Shown here one piece after another: positions 13,301-23,023 of a stretch of DNA of 64,000 nucleotides. Under the pieces are notes generated by a model, which ran no database searches, was not told the DNA's origin, and was given only the letters and a program-made list of their open reading frames with translations. A program made the translations under genes and the position numbers. The stretch spans positions 24,796,484 to 24,860,483 of the forward strand of contig NC_092564.1 of NCBI RefSeq assembly GCF_037975245.1. The letters are read 5' to 3'. The DNA comes from Apostichopus japonicus. Taxonomy: Eukaryota > Echinodermata > Holothuroidea > Aspidochirotida > Stichopodidae. Numbering within the stretch: the first letter of the stretch is position 1; each line of letters begins with the position of its first letter.

Positions 13301-16300
13301 TAATTCCCATGACACAGCCCAGAGCATAGCAAGAAACTATATACATGTTATCAAGTAAACTTACACTTCAGTTGGCCAGGTGCCATCCAGCCACCTGAAC
13401 TCCCCTTCTGTTACAGTATCAGACAATCCAATTAAGAATTGTGGAGCAAATATTCCTGTCAGTGGCCTACTCTCTAGGAACAGGCGCTAGTGGAAGGAAA
13501 ATAAGTCAAATTTAAGTTTGAAACTAGTCTCGTACAGTCCACAGCTGTCCCATTGAAATGTTTACGCTTACACAATGTCTATACATTATACATATAATCA
13601 GCCTTGAATGCAGTTATTATACAATGCTATGCAGCCACATATGCATGGGTGGGAGAAATAATAACGCTTTATTTATTCACATTGGGTGGCAATCCACTAT
13701 ACAGTTTGAGTTCAATTTCTTTCTTTTTTTAGATTTTGGAAGACTGTTTCAGATGGGAGAAGTGTGGATTTCTCCTGGATGAATATCCCATCTTAATTTG
13801 GCTATCCCGGACTCTAACGCACTACCTCCCAGATGCAAAGTGTCATTGCTTCTAATGCCACCATCTACAGTATTGCCACTCGACCATAGCACTGGTTCTA
13901 AATCAACTCTCAAGGAAAAGGTACTTACAATCATGTTATCCATTTCATTACTAGCACACACAAACTGATACCTATCCTTGTGGTATAAATTGAATCTATA
14001 AGTGCTGTAGTAGTCGGTTGATTGCTATCACACTATAATGATGAGATACTTTTGCCCAACAATTTGACCACTTTGTGAAAGATAAACAAATGAAAACTGT
14101 AACACCGAAGCAAACTGTCTCGCCATTACGCAAACTTTGAAACAGCTTTTTGGATTTGGTAAAGCTTAACCAATTTCTGCAACTTCAAACAACCAACAGA
14201 AACACCTTACAGAAATTTGAAGGGGGAGCAGTGGGAGTCAATGTGTTCACATTTTGCATTTTATGTCATTCTCAGATAACAAACTCATTATAACTGTACT
14301 CACATATTTAGGATCAACAGGATTGATTTTTGCCAAAACTGCAAACTCAGCTTGATTTTGACATGTTGTTACTGCATCTTGGAAAGTAGCAGAAGGAGTA
14401 ACGACAAACAGAAAACAGTCTCCTTCAATTTTGAACCACCTCTGGTCTGGACATTCATCAAGTGCATCTGATGAAGAAATGTAGATTCATTTATGAGAGC
14501 AGCTTTTCAACTCATTGCGCAAAGTTCACAAAGTCACAGAATTGCGATAGTTACAAAATGCATGTTATTTCACAAGTTTGGTAGTTAATTTTATTGTTAT
14601 TAGAAATGCTGTTTGGAAATTTGAGGGACAACATGTTCAAAATGATCCAAAGATTCAAAAATGTTATAAAAGTTGTCACTCGTAAGTATGATATATGAGC
14701 TAATAAGATGTAGCTTGGCGCCTAGACATGACATAATCAAGAGTAGTCCTAGGCCTATAGGTCAGCACAGGAGTAACACAACTTCTATGGCATAGGAAAC
14801 ACTGTCATTTTTGTACATTACTCTGTGTGTAAAGTAGCTAGATGGGCCTACCCTACATTTTAGTAGTTCTTGTTTCGATTTCTGCGATCTTCTGTGCGAG
14901 GTATTTGTGTACATCTAGGCCTATGGTTTCTTTATGTGTATTATATTACTAGGTTAAAGTATAAAGTTGATTTTCTCCACTTTCCAAACCCAAGACAAAA
15001 ATGCATACATGACTCGTCCGTTAACGATAGCTGTTTATTTTTTCCTTCATGTCTTGTCTTGAGATTTGCACATGAAATTAGCAGATGTTTATTTGGTATT
15101 TGCAAAACCTATTTCACGTACTGCAGTGTCATTTACTGGGGCTAGGCCTTGTCCCAAACGACCAGAGTTGATGTTATTTGTTACTTAGCGTAACGTTAGG
15201 TTTCTACTACTACTACTGTACTACTAGCCTAGTACTAGCCTAGCTTATTTACACCATAGCCTGGTCAAGCGTACGATTTCACTCTTAAATCTTGACCGTG
15301 GCCTTGTTAGTTAGTACAAGCAGACTAGGGCTACACTGAGGTCGGGAATTGTATTTCTTAATTCCTGATATCATGTACATGTCGAAATGATGAAGTCATT
15401 TTCTCACGTTAGTATCGAGACCGCAGCGAATATGTTGTGAAGTAACTAAATAGTATACCGTATATTTTAGAAAGTGCGAAACTGCATTGCGAACGCAAGT
15501 TCATGCAGGCACCACACACTTTACATAATGATTTCGAGCAGACGACCATCGATGTGAATAAATCGTACCAATGGAACGCCATTAGTGCCAATAGTTCACT
15601 TTGTTTTACCGTGTTATAAATGAGCCGTGCTTGTCGGAAATGTGTCAAGTGACGTGCACAGGATTTCAAAGGTGGGGAGGGGATTGGGTAGGAAGCAATA
15701 CACAAAATTCATTGTCTATAATTAGCTTGAAACTCATGGTTGTGCTAATAAAAAAGGATTGTTTTGTGTGAGGTTGAAGAGGGGGGAAATTAACACCCAT
15801 AGCAGTGGTCTAATTCTCCGGCTGAATGTATAAGAGGCTCCCGACTGTGAGCCAATTCGCCCGATTGGCCATGTTCCATGCCCTCACCCCCACTTGCCCA
15901 CGCAACCGCAATGTTCAGGACTAAACCAAACGTTTTTTGTACTTCCGAATTCTTAAGTGGGGGAAGGGTTGGGATCAACTTAAAAAAACGTTCACCAACA
16001 CAAGGGCGTAGGAACCGGGGGGGCTGGGGGGCGCCAGCCACCCCCCCCCCCGGTGAAAAATATGGGGGGGCGGAAGTATCATTCCGCCCCCCCCCCCCGC
16101 TCCGCAAGTCAAAAAAACCCTTTTTCATTTCCAAATGAGAAAAAAATCTCATTTGGAGCACCAAATTGCATCTAAGGCCAGGTGAAAATGCAAAATTATT
16201 TACAAAATGGAGTGGGATGTTAAAGTGTGCTATATTGCACCAAATTGCATCTGAGGCCACCTGGAAATGCAAAAAATTCCAAAGGGGAGGGGACACCCCC

Positions 16301-17758
16301 TCCCCTTACACCCCTCCCCCAGGCCGGCCATCAATCTTCAGCCCCCCCCCCCCACTCAAAATTACCTTCCTACGCCACTGCACCAACATCCTAAAATGAT
16401 ATATACCATGGAATGTCCATGCAGATGTAAAAATGTTCACCCCCATGCACGACACACTTCCCCTCCTACGACTCATATAGTGGACATTTTGTGATAATCA
16501 ACATCAACATTTATGACAGAATAGTAAAATGAGATGTCGAAATTTCGACTTGCTCCTACTTATTCGACAATAAATCGAAACTTAGCCTAGAGAAAAAAAC
16601 TTAAACAAAATGCAGAAGCTTCAGTTGAAAATTGATATTTCGATTTTACAAAAATCGTCGAAATTTGACAAAAGAGTTGAGATTTGGGTGTAATGTCGGA
16701 ATATTGAGAAAATAGTCAAAATCAGAAGATGACAAGTTGAATTTACATTATGTCGATATTTTGGGAACAAATCGAAGTTTTATATAAAAAGCCAAAATTT
16801 CGATATGAAGTTTGAGAAAAATAGTTGAAATTTGTGTAAAAGTAAGTGGGCCTGACGTTTCGATTCTAGCAGGATCTTCTTCAGAGGCTGAATGACAAGT
16901 AACAGAAACTACAAGGGACAAAATACAAGCACATAACACAGATGGGTTAATAAGCAGGGTGAAGACAAAATAAGATGGATGTAAGAGGATTAGTTGACAA
17001 AGGGTGGAGAGAATAAAGAAAAGAAAAGAAACCAACAGGGGGAAGAGAGGATCTCGAGAGGTAGGATATCAACTGTAGAAGGACATAAATGAGATTAACG
17101 GGACTCAAAACGGTAGTGAATAAACTGAAGAAGGAAAAAGAGCTAGAAGAAGAGGGGTGCACCAGAGGGGAATAATGGGAGATGGGGGGGGGCAGAAGAA
17201 ATGTTAGTCATGTCCTTCCTGAATGTTGAGCCCATGAGGTTGAATGGTGCGAATGCGTTGCATCCACAGCCTCTCTCTCTACTGATTCGTATACTAGGTC
17301 AGCCTGAGGACGCCTATACGGATTCGATCCCTTGTAGGGACATGTCATTAATGGTATGGTTGCGGAGGTTAAAGTGTTCTGCAACCGGGTCTCAGTCTTT
17401 AAGGTGTTTATCGTGGATATGTGACCATAGAACCGCTTCTTGAGGGTGGTTTTGGTTTCACCAACATATACTGGATGCCGCAAACGGTATAGTTGAAATT
17501 TGGATAGAACAAGTCAATTGTTCGCACAAGAAGGAGAAATTGTGATATAAAGACGAAATATGGGGGGGGGATAGAAATTATGAAATAAGATAGTCGAAAC
17601 TTGGATATAAAAAGTTGAAAATATCCAACGTTCCCTTTGGGCCACCATGTTTGCCGTACGCACTATATTATCTAAGCGAAAGAATACTTACGAAGACCAG
17701 GGTAAAGCGATAGCACCAGCGCTAAAAATAATAAAATCCCTTTGTGGTTCCACTCCAT
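1616..17758 (-). CDS. Secreted C-type lectin / EGF-repeat mosaic protein (3' end off the left edge)
   Basis: Sixteen coding exons join in frame, in order 17692-17758, 14304-14467, 13365-13486, 12610-12767, 11331-11387, 11085-11222, 10068-10190, 9454-9579, 8418-8546, 7514-7665, 6501-6622, 5591-5751, 4272-4394, 3773-3895, 2369-2488, 1616-1750. They give about 673 residues: signal peptide, C-type lectin domain 1 (about 23-170), a short linker, four EGF modules, C-type lectin domain 2 (about 362-506), four more EGF modules. All EGF exons are phase 1-1 and a multiple of 3, the classic shuffling class. Both lectin domains share the intron pattern phase 1/0/2/1 and both have a 122-bp middle exon, so one arose by duplication of the other. 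DINEC/DVDEC/DIDEC starts mark calcium-binding EGF modules. An extracellular matrix or receptor ectodomain role is inferred; neither transmembrane segment nor stop is seen because the gene leaves the window. No named orthologue is claimed. Confidence 0.88.
3221..3567. mobile_element. Non-autonomous hAT-type element, 347 bp
   Basis: The ends CAGGGTTATAGC and GCTATAACCCTG are inverted repeats, flanked by a perfect 8-bp duplication GTGATGAG (3213-3220 and 3568-3575). The interior is GC-rich (GCCGGCCGGC blocks) in AT-rich surroundings and has no coding frame. An 8-bp duplication and a CAGGG start fit the hAT superfamily. It sits in the intron between two EGF exons. Confidence 0.88.
4455..4835. repeat. 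38-bp minisatellite with a threefold higher-order unit
   Basis: About nine copies of a unit like CATTGCAAAATCAAATCATT followed by ACCCAGCAAACACAGTGA. Variants recur every third copy (about 114 bp). Intronic in the lectin/EGF gene. Confidence 0.85.
5591..7665 (-). CDS. Lectin/EGF gene, exons 10-12: C-type lectin domain 2
   Basis: Exons 7514-7665 (ADDTCCPSGFELIGGNCH, SDFCIAIGG), 6501-6622 (LGVWIGLNDMDNEGIFKW) and 5591-5751 (NRWGEGQP, LDCVFMT, WHTTQC, SVCQRP). Length, cysteine spacing and the WIGL core mark a full C-type lectin domain. The long-loop triplet is GQP rather than EPN or QPD. The exon phases and the 122-bp middle exon match lectin domain 1, evidence for an internal duplication. Confidence 0.9.
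6113..6268. repeat. Tandem duplication, 89-bp period
   Basis: AACAAAATAATAAC followed by GCCAAAATGTATTAGAACAT and TTCCATAGATGTATGTT occurs twice, 89 bp apart, almost unchanged. Intronic. Confidence 0.8.
7020..7445. repeat. Degenerate tandem repeat
   Basis: Diverged copies of CCCATAGGGAACTTGAATACTTAAGTAAT about every 45-60 bp. Intronic; nothing else seen here. Confidence 0.6.
7880..8240. repeat. Degenerate tandem repeat
   Basis: Diverged copies of ACTCAATTAGTAATGTATCC with TATTATGGAGTAC spacers. Intronic. Confidence 0.55.
8418..11222 (-). CDS. Lectin/EGF gene, exons 6-9: four EGF-like modules
   Basis: Exons 11085-11222, 10068-10190, 9454-9579 and 8418-8546, each one EGF module with six cysteines and phase 1-1 borders. 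They start FNECAAPG, DIDECASN, DINECDDA and DVDECSDA. The second to fourth carry the D-x-D/N-E-C calcium-binding start. The first starts K/F-N-E-C after splicing and is a weaker calcium candidate. Each ends with a C-x-G step at the splice junction. Confidence 0.9.
11331..11387 (-). CDS. Lectin/EGF gene, exon 5: 19-codon linker
   Basis: A 57-bp phase 1-1 exon between TTTTACAG and GTAAGT. It encodes a cysteine-free stretch beginning VAKVVQIAKAATMW between lectin domain 1 and the first EGF module. It keeps the frame when exon 4 is joined directly to it. The splice sites are good, but without conserved residues the call rests on phase and position. Confidence 0.65.
11527..11578 (-). other. Candidate alternative last exon of lectin domain 1
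   Basis: A 52-bp exon-like block between TTTATTTCAG and GTAATC encodes DSYIIVCTDPNKCNAVPG. It resembles a lectin-domain ending (compare SYSFVC in exon 4). It starts in phase 0, so joining it to the normal end of exon 4 gives an immediate stop. If exon 4 used the inner GTATGT donor just after SYSF (phase 0), the block would splice in frame and replace the final strand and cysteine. Either an alternative exon or a relic. Confidence 0.45.
12610..14467 (-). CDS. Lectin/EGF gene, exons 2-4: C-type lectin domain 1
   Basis: Exons 14304-14467, 13365-13486 and 12610-12767. The first holds ECPDQRW..GDCFLFV and TTCQNQ (early cysteines and helix 1). The second holds FLIGLSDTVTEGEFRWLDG, the WIGL/EG.F.W.DG core of the C-type lectin fold. 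The third holds NWAEGHPV, DCVIINDAGQW and YSFVC, the last strand and final cysteine. The EPN or QPD sugar-specificity triplet is not seen at its usual place (EGHPV instead), although ND is kept before the Trp strand. Classical calcium-dependent mannose or galactose binding is therefore uncertain. Confidence 0.88.
13929..13964 (-). other. Candidate 12-codon microexon inside lectin domain 1
   Basis: Between an AG acceptor and GTAAGTACC lie 12 codons, FVCASNEMDNMI, phase 0-0. They would fit in frame between lectin exons 2 and 3. The acceptor pyrimidine tract is weak, and lectin domain 2 has no counterpart, so it may be a chance match or an optional exon. Confidence 0.3.
14470..15800. other. First-intron sequence without recognised features
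   Basis: Part of the 3.2-kb first intron of the lectin/EGF gene. It holds mixed AT-rich sequence with scattered TAGGCCTA-like motifs. No exon or structured repeat was found. Confidence 0.5.
16001..16380. mobile_element. Non-autonomous hAT-type element, 380 bp
   Basis: Flanked by a perfect 8-bp duplication CACCAACA (15993-16000 and 16381-16388). The left end CAAGGGCGTAGGAACC and right end CCTTCCTACGCCACTG are imperfect inverted repeats. It is rich in G and C homopolymers and has no transposase. The sequence just before it (from about 15800, GCAGTGGTCTAATTC) resembles the start of another element that recurs near 49460. Confidence 0.83.
16530..16850. repeat. Degenerate GTCGAAATTT minisatellite, left part
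   Basis: Irregular copies of GTCGAAATTTCGATAT-like words. The same texture resumes at 17490-17640, so the Penelope-like fragment at 16850-17490 appears to have inserted into this array. Confidence 0.6.
16850..17490 (-). mobile_element. Penelope-like retroelement 3' fragment with broken GIY-YIG endonuclease
   Basis: Reading the minus strand from 17483, VYVGETKTTLKKRF..H matches the start of the GIY-YIG endonuclease of Penelope-like elements. After a frameshift VAEHFNLRNHTINDMSLQG follows, and after another shift WMQRIRTIQPHGLN, which is the typical C-terminus. At least two frameshifts and a stop show that it is dead. The 3' part ends with CTGAAGAAGATCCTGCTAG then AATCGAAACGTC, a motif shared with two other fragments in the window. 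Confidence 0.8.
17490..17640. repeat. Degenerate GTCGAAATTT minisatellite, right part
   Basis: Continuation of the array at 16530-16850 on the far side of the Penelope-like fragment (TAGTCGAAACTTGGATATAA, GTTGAAATTTGGATAG). Confidence 0.5.
17692..17758 (-). CDS. Lectin/EGF gene, exon 1: start codon and signal peptide
   Basis: The ATG at 17758-17756 begins MEWNHKGILLFLALVLSL, a short polar start followed by a hydrophobic core ending near YPGL, typical of a secretory signal peptide. The exon ends in phase 1 at a GTAAGTATT donor. Joined to the next exon it reads PGL-H-ALDEC, giving a seamless entry into the first lectin domain. This start is preferred because it is the only in-frame ATG giving a signal peptide and splicing cleanly to the lectin exon. 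Confidence 0.85.
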
Positions 17759-18760
17759 TATTTTGGCGACACCAGCAAAAGTGATTATCTATCTCATTCT
17801 TCTTGTAAAGGTCAAAACTGTCTGCAATGGCCACTGACTGAAATTGTACAAAAATGATATACTAATTTAACAAATATAACATGCACGCAAAACAAAACAA
17901 AAATCTTCCAATAGACGTGAAATATAACTCCAACAGAGGTTCGTTACTGTTATAGCTGGCGTGGAAGTTTACTGTATAACATATCAACTACACATGTTGT
18001 TTCTGTATGTCAGTGTATTGTAATTGCATCTCTCTATTTCCATACAGATATTATTGTTAGAAAATAATAACTGATCAGTAGGTGAGAAAAACTGGGTGGT
18101 TTCACCTGTACATAATAGAAAGATATTGATTTTTCAATATTTCATAATCAGTGGTGTGCACAGATTGACTCACCGTGCACGCATGATCGTTAAATATAGT
18201 TATATAGCAATCAATTAACTTGAATTTAACATTACGTCGTAAGATGTAATATACTACATACAGGTATCTGTAAAGTTAACCTTGCTAAATTTTGTATAGA
18301 ATGACTATATAGTTCACATTTCATTTGACATATTTTTTTACACGTCATGTGATTGCCTTAATTAACCAGTTTACAACACTCTAAACACAAGGTTGGGCAA
18401 ATATTTTACCCAACACTATACGGGATACGGTCTATATGTATCCAACCAAATTTTAGCAAAATTCTGCCCTAAAAGCAAGCAGAATGTAGTCTACTATGAC
18501 TTATATTTATCACTTTTCAGCAATTAAATTGGTTAAAACTGTTGTAAATTAACTATAGTTTTGGGGGAAAAACTCTGTTCAAAATTAATACATGATATAC
18601 GTACCCACTAGGGTACCCTCTTCTAAATCTTTTGTGGCACTAAAGTTTTGGTACAAATACTTGTTTCTCAGCGCAAGGTATATACTTGCTTTTAAGAGCT
18701 GAAGTCCCCCAAGATAGAGTCTGGGCACGAAAACAAACGACTAAACTGATATACACTCAA
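17759..18760. other. Upstream region of the lectin/EGF gene
   Basis: AT-rich sequence expected to hold the promoter and 5' UTR of the minus-strand gene. No clear TATA box, start site or exon was recognised. Confidence 0.4.
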
Positions 18761-18768
18761 TTATACGT

Positions 18769-19325
18769 CAGTCCCCTGACCGAGGGTGTTACTAAAACGA
18801 ATGACAATTGCGTTACACATAACGAATGACAATTTGTTGTACACACTAAAAATTGCGTTGACTAAAACGAATGACAGTAATGACAGCACAGACATTTGCT
18901 TCAACCGGATATCACAGTGCAGACTTCGTGGGTATATTAAAGCCACGCAAACCGAGTGGACGCGAAGTGCGTGGCTTACAGATCTAGTAATTAAGTACGG
19001 ACAAGATACAAACGCACCTTATAGTAAGCGAAATTGTAAGTCTGATTTTAAAAAGTAAATTTAACGTCATTTTTCCGATATTAATTGTTAGAAACTAACA
19101 ATACTATAATTTTGAAACGGCTTCAGTTATCTTCCTATAAAAATCTACAGATGTAAATGTCAAAAGCACAGCATCTATCTCCTCTCACCACTGTCATTCG
19201 ATGTCATTCGCTGTCATTCGCTGTCATTCGCTGTCATTCGCGAATGATAATTAACCCTGTGTGGAGGCAATTGTCATTCGGTCATTCGCTGTCATTCAGT
19301 TTGTCCCCTGACCGAGATTGTAACC
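18769..19325. repeat. Element with direct ends and an inverted CGAATGAC / GTCATTCG theme
   Basis: GTCCCCTGACCGAG occurs at both ends in the same orientation. The left half carries several ACGAATGACA words. The right half carries their complement as a 10-bp tandem array GCTGTCATTC at about 19190-19245. The halves could fold on each other. No coding frame is convincing. Confidence 0.55.
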
Positions 19326-19659
19326 GTATACTTGATCATGACAATGTTATATCAAGTTAGATTTACGGGTCCCCCAATTGACAAAGAAACATACTACATA
19401 CATGTAACTGTAGCCAAAGTTAACTAGTGTTAAAAACAACTAGTGCTTAAAACAATCAATTAACACGCTTCAAGCGTGAGCATTCCAGATACTAAATCAC
19501 TCAGATTTTCCATCTGAATGAAAACAACTGTGTCACGACGTTATTACATGTCCAAAATTCGTTAATCATGAAAACTGTTGTTCCACCCTATTTATCTGTA
19601 TAAACTATTTCGTAGTAAATGCACGCAAGAGGGCCATGACGTCATATGGTATAAATATG

Positions 19660-19815
19660 CAGTGGCGTATCCAGGATTTTCTAACCCGGGGGGTGCGAAT
19701 TACTATCTAAGCGGAGCGCCATGGCACCATCGGTTGGCGCGCAGCGTACAAGAAAATTTCTGGTTTTGATACCCCCTAGATCACCGGAAATGGCACTTCT
19801 CGGGCTTGAAAATGA
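19660..19815 (+). mobile_element. hAT-type repeat copy with hairpin core (left end only)
   Basis: Starts CAGTGGCGTATCCAGG and carries the shared core CTATCTAAGCGGAGCGCC..GTTGGCGCG..GCGTACAAGAAAATT and AATGGCACTTC. The matching right end was not found. Confidence 0.7.
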
Positions 19816-20301
19816 CCAACCAGATGTACACTCTTGCCTGAGAACCAAGTATTTCCCAATAGTTATTTCCCCATCCATAATCTTTTCGAAGATTTTCACC
19901 AGGCACACATGATGTTCGACCTCATCTCATGTCCTGTGGATCATTGCTTTTGAAGGTGATTCTACGTCGCGGCCCACAATACCCGACAGCCCCACTTTTT
20001 AAGGTTTTCAGCCCATTATTTGTTCCGAATTTGAAAATTCACATTTCTCGTGAATAAATTCACTTCAAAACATACCCATAATGTTGCACAAAATTTAATC
20101 TATGGACAACCAATATAGAAAAACCTCATTCAACCCCTAACAGACCGGTCAAATTTGAAGTATGATTAAGAATGTTGGTCAGGAAATTTTCGAAAATAAT
20201 TTATTGGTGTACAAATATTAAACCCTCTTATAACGGCTATTATAAAACTTGGTTGAAGGAAATGAAAATACCCAGATATTTCCGAAACCGAACACTACAC
20301 A

Positions 20302-20711
20302 CATAGGCGTAGGAGGCGGGGGGGGGGGGGGCTCCCACTGAAAGAAAAATAAATTGCAATGATGTAGCTAAAGGAAATGAATCTCCTTGATAATTGAAAT
20401 AAAGTTCTAAGCTTGGCCGACTAATTCACCATTACTAATGTAAAAGAGAATTTGACATAATTTGACCTCCATGCTTTTACTACATCTACATAAGACATTT
20501 CGTTGTTTACATTAGCATCCCGCGGTATACTGCGCAATTTCCAGGGACCGTACGGTACACGATGGCATTCGATGTAATAAACGATGCTTGCTTATATGAT
20601 ATTGACTTTAACACGTTGAACGCGCGCTTCGCGCGCGAAAAATTTAGGCTATATTTTTCGGGCAAGTCGTTACAGCCCCCCCCCCCCCCCAAATCAAATT
20701 GGGTTCCTATG
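20302..20711. mobile_element. Probable hAT-type element, 410 bp
   Basis: CATAGGCGTAGGA at the left and TTCCTATG at the right are flanked by ACTACACA and ACTACGCA, 7 of 8 bases alike. Homopolymer G and C tracts lie near both ends. It contains the strong hairpin GCGCGCTTCGCGCGC near 20620. Confidence 0.5.
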
Positions 20712-20774
20712 ACTACGCACATCGAGAGTTTTGAGGTTGTTCATTCTGGAACGCCATTTTCATGCTCACTGATA

Positions 20775-22976
20775 CAGTGGCGTAGCTACGGGGGGGCCTG
20801 GGGGGGCCGAGGCCCCCCATGAAATCGGCTGGCCCCCCCACCGGCCCCCCCACTGGGAATGGGGTAAAAAAAAAAATAAGTGCGATTCACTAATATTTTT
20901 TGTTCAATAATTTGGGAAATAGAGTTACACAATTTTCTCGTCTGCATCTGGTAGAATAAGAATGATACAATATCTGTAGTAATCATGAGAATGGTCACAC
21001 ATCATGGCATGGCAATGGTCGATGCGACGATTGCGACCATACACCACGAACCTTGTTGTGCTGCGCGATATCGATATCTGCTGAATATGTTCAGTGCTTC
21101 CACCTAGCGCAACAATCTATCAAAAGATTGGCACCGTTTGTACTGAGCCGAGGTATCAGGTATTCATATATTGCCTCGAGTCAAATGAATATATGCAGGT
21201 GCGGGATCCAGGGGGTCCGGACCCCCCCCCCCCCTGCTCTTGGCCAAAAAAAAAAAAGAGAGAAAAAAATAATTAAATTAAACGCCAATTTTAAACATGT
21301 AGGACGTCAGAAAAGCGGTTATCCTCACAAGTCAGCCAGGTGTGTCTTTTCCGTCAAATGAACTATAGTGTGCACGCGTGCTACACGTGCCAAAAATGTC
21401 TTACAATCTCAATTTTCAGACAGAAAAGTTTCAAAATTGAGGTGGTGTTCAAATTTTTTGGGCGGTGAGGTTACAGAGCGGTAGGCTGCTAGGATGCGCT
21501 AACGAATTTTTCATGAGCAAACCCCTCACCCTTCCAGAATCCTGGATCCGGCCCTGCATCAAACAGTGGTGACGGAACGGGAGGGGATTGGGGGCTAAAG
21601 GCATTATGATTTTTGTACATCTCAACTCATCTGATATGTAATACCATATTTCATAGATCGTTTTTTTCTCATCAATTGAGAAATTGCAGACATGAGATCC
21701 ATATTTTCAGGCTAGGTACATGCAGCTTAGAATACTCGGGAAGTGCCGTTTCCGGCCATCTGGGGGGTTTGTAAAGCCAAAAATTTTCTTGTACGCTCCG
21801 CGCCAACCGATGATGGCGCTCCGCTTAGATAGTCTTACGTTCAGGCGCGGCTGGACCAGTCAGATCCCCCTGTCACAAACCCTGCATCCGCCTCTGATAT
21901 GTCATTGAATATTCCACAAAACTACTTATTTTATGCCCACGAAACTGTCGAAACATGATTTTCCACTACTGGTAGAGATATAAAATATTGGTAATTCTGA
22001 AATTCCTGCATACATGCGGCTATGCCTGTTCACTACTCACTACTGTATCGCCTTAAAAAATGATGAGTGGAAATTTTTTCTCCAGGACCATATCGTATCG
22101 TGGGTATTGAGTGCGTCTGATATACGAACGTACGTAGTACGTCTATGATCATATGCACTGTACTGTACTAATAGAAACATAGATGAATTTCACTCCATGG
22201 GAGTGATCACTGAGCACATTCCGGTATAAGAGTGAATTTCCACTCCATTGGAGTAAATCTTGACTCCTAATAGAGTTATATTCACTCATATTAGGAGTGA
22301 GGGATAACTCCAATAGAGTTAAATTTCACTCTTAATTTGAAGTGCGCCGAGTGATCACCCCAATGGAATGAAATCCACTCATTTGTTTTTAGAGTGTTGC
22401 TAGATATATGAAGAAGAAATTTACATACCAATACATGTTATCGGTCATCGATTGGCACAAAAACCCAGATTCTGATGACAGCTGCCTCAAAAAACCCAAT
22501 AAATGGCCTAATTAGCACCGAGCCACCAATGTGGACCATTACCGAAACATCGATGCGTGTTAGTCTTCCATCCCCTTCCTCTAATGCTATTTAAGTCCAC
22601 ATGTGGGCATATCCTACAAACCTAGCCCACAGGGGTTTGAGTTAGGAGAAAGGCCTTGACACCTTGAAACGACAAATGATGCCAACTTCCCTCAAGTTAA
22701 AAGTCTGGCTGAGTTGGCAAGGCCAGTCAGCATGAAAGAGAAATTTTTTTTTTTGGCGTTTCTGTCACCAAAGTTGCACATCTTTTTGGTTGCTATTTTG
22801 CCTCACAGGTGCCATCTCCTGCGATCTGGGGGGGGTGCTGAAATCTCAAATTTTCTCTGTACGCTCCGCGCCAACCAAGGTGGCGCTCCGCTTAGATAGT
22901 AACCTCCGGCCCCCCCCCCACAAGAAAGAACAGCCCCCCATGGCCCCCCACTCCAAAAATCCTAGCTACGCCACTG
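20775..22976. mobile_element. Composite hAT-type element, 2.2 kb, with nested insertions
   Basis: The ends CAGTGGCGTAGCTACG and CCTAGCTACGCCACTG are inverted repeats. They are flanked by a perfect 8-bp duplication CACTGATA (20767-20774 and 22977-22984). Inside are a further pair of inverted ends (about 21195 to 21560, CGGGATCCAGG / CCTGGATCCGG), two minus-orientation copies of the hairpin-core repeat (about 21733-21845 and 22808-22900) and a palindromic element (22185-22385). No transposase frame is visible; frames are under about 105 codons. Confidence 0.85.
22185..22385. repeat. Palindromic (foldback) element
   Basis: The left arm TTTCACTCCATGGGAGTGAT followed by CACTGAGCACATTC is mirrored in inverse orientation by the right arm (GAAGTGCGCCGAGTGATCAC and CCAATGGAATGAAATCC). 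Further CACTCC/GGAGTG pairs lie between. The RNA or single strand could form a long hairpin. A MITE-like origin is likely. Confidence 0.7.
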
Positions 22977-23023
22977 CACTGATATGATGTCATATCTGCT
23001 GTTTGCTTTACAAATTAGAACAG

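Noticed and set aside
15790-16296. 168-codon minus-strand open frame
   Set aside because: It crosses the border of a hAT-type element and its G/C homopolymers; Gly/Pro runs come from the homopolymer tracts.
21195-21560. Pair of inverted ends CGGGATCCAGG / CCTGGATCCGG as a separate complete element
   Set aside because: The flanking 8-mers do not match, so it is recorded only as nested sequence in the 2.2-kb element.
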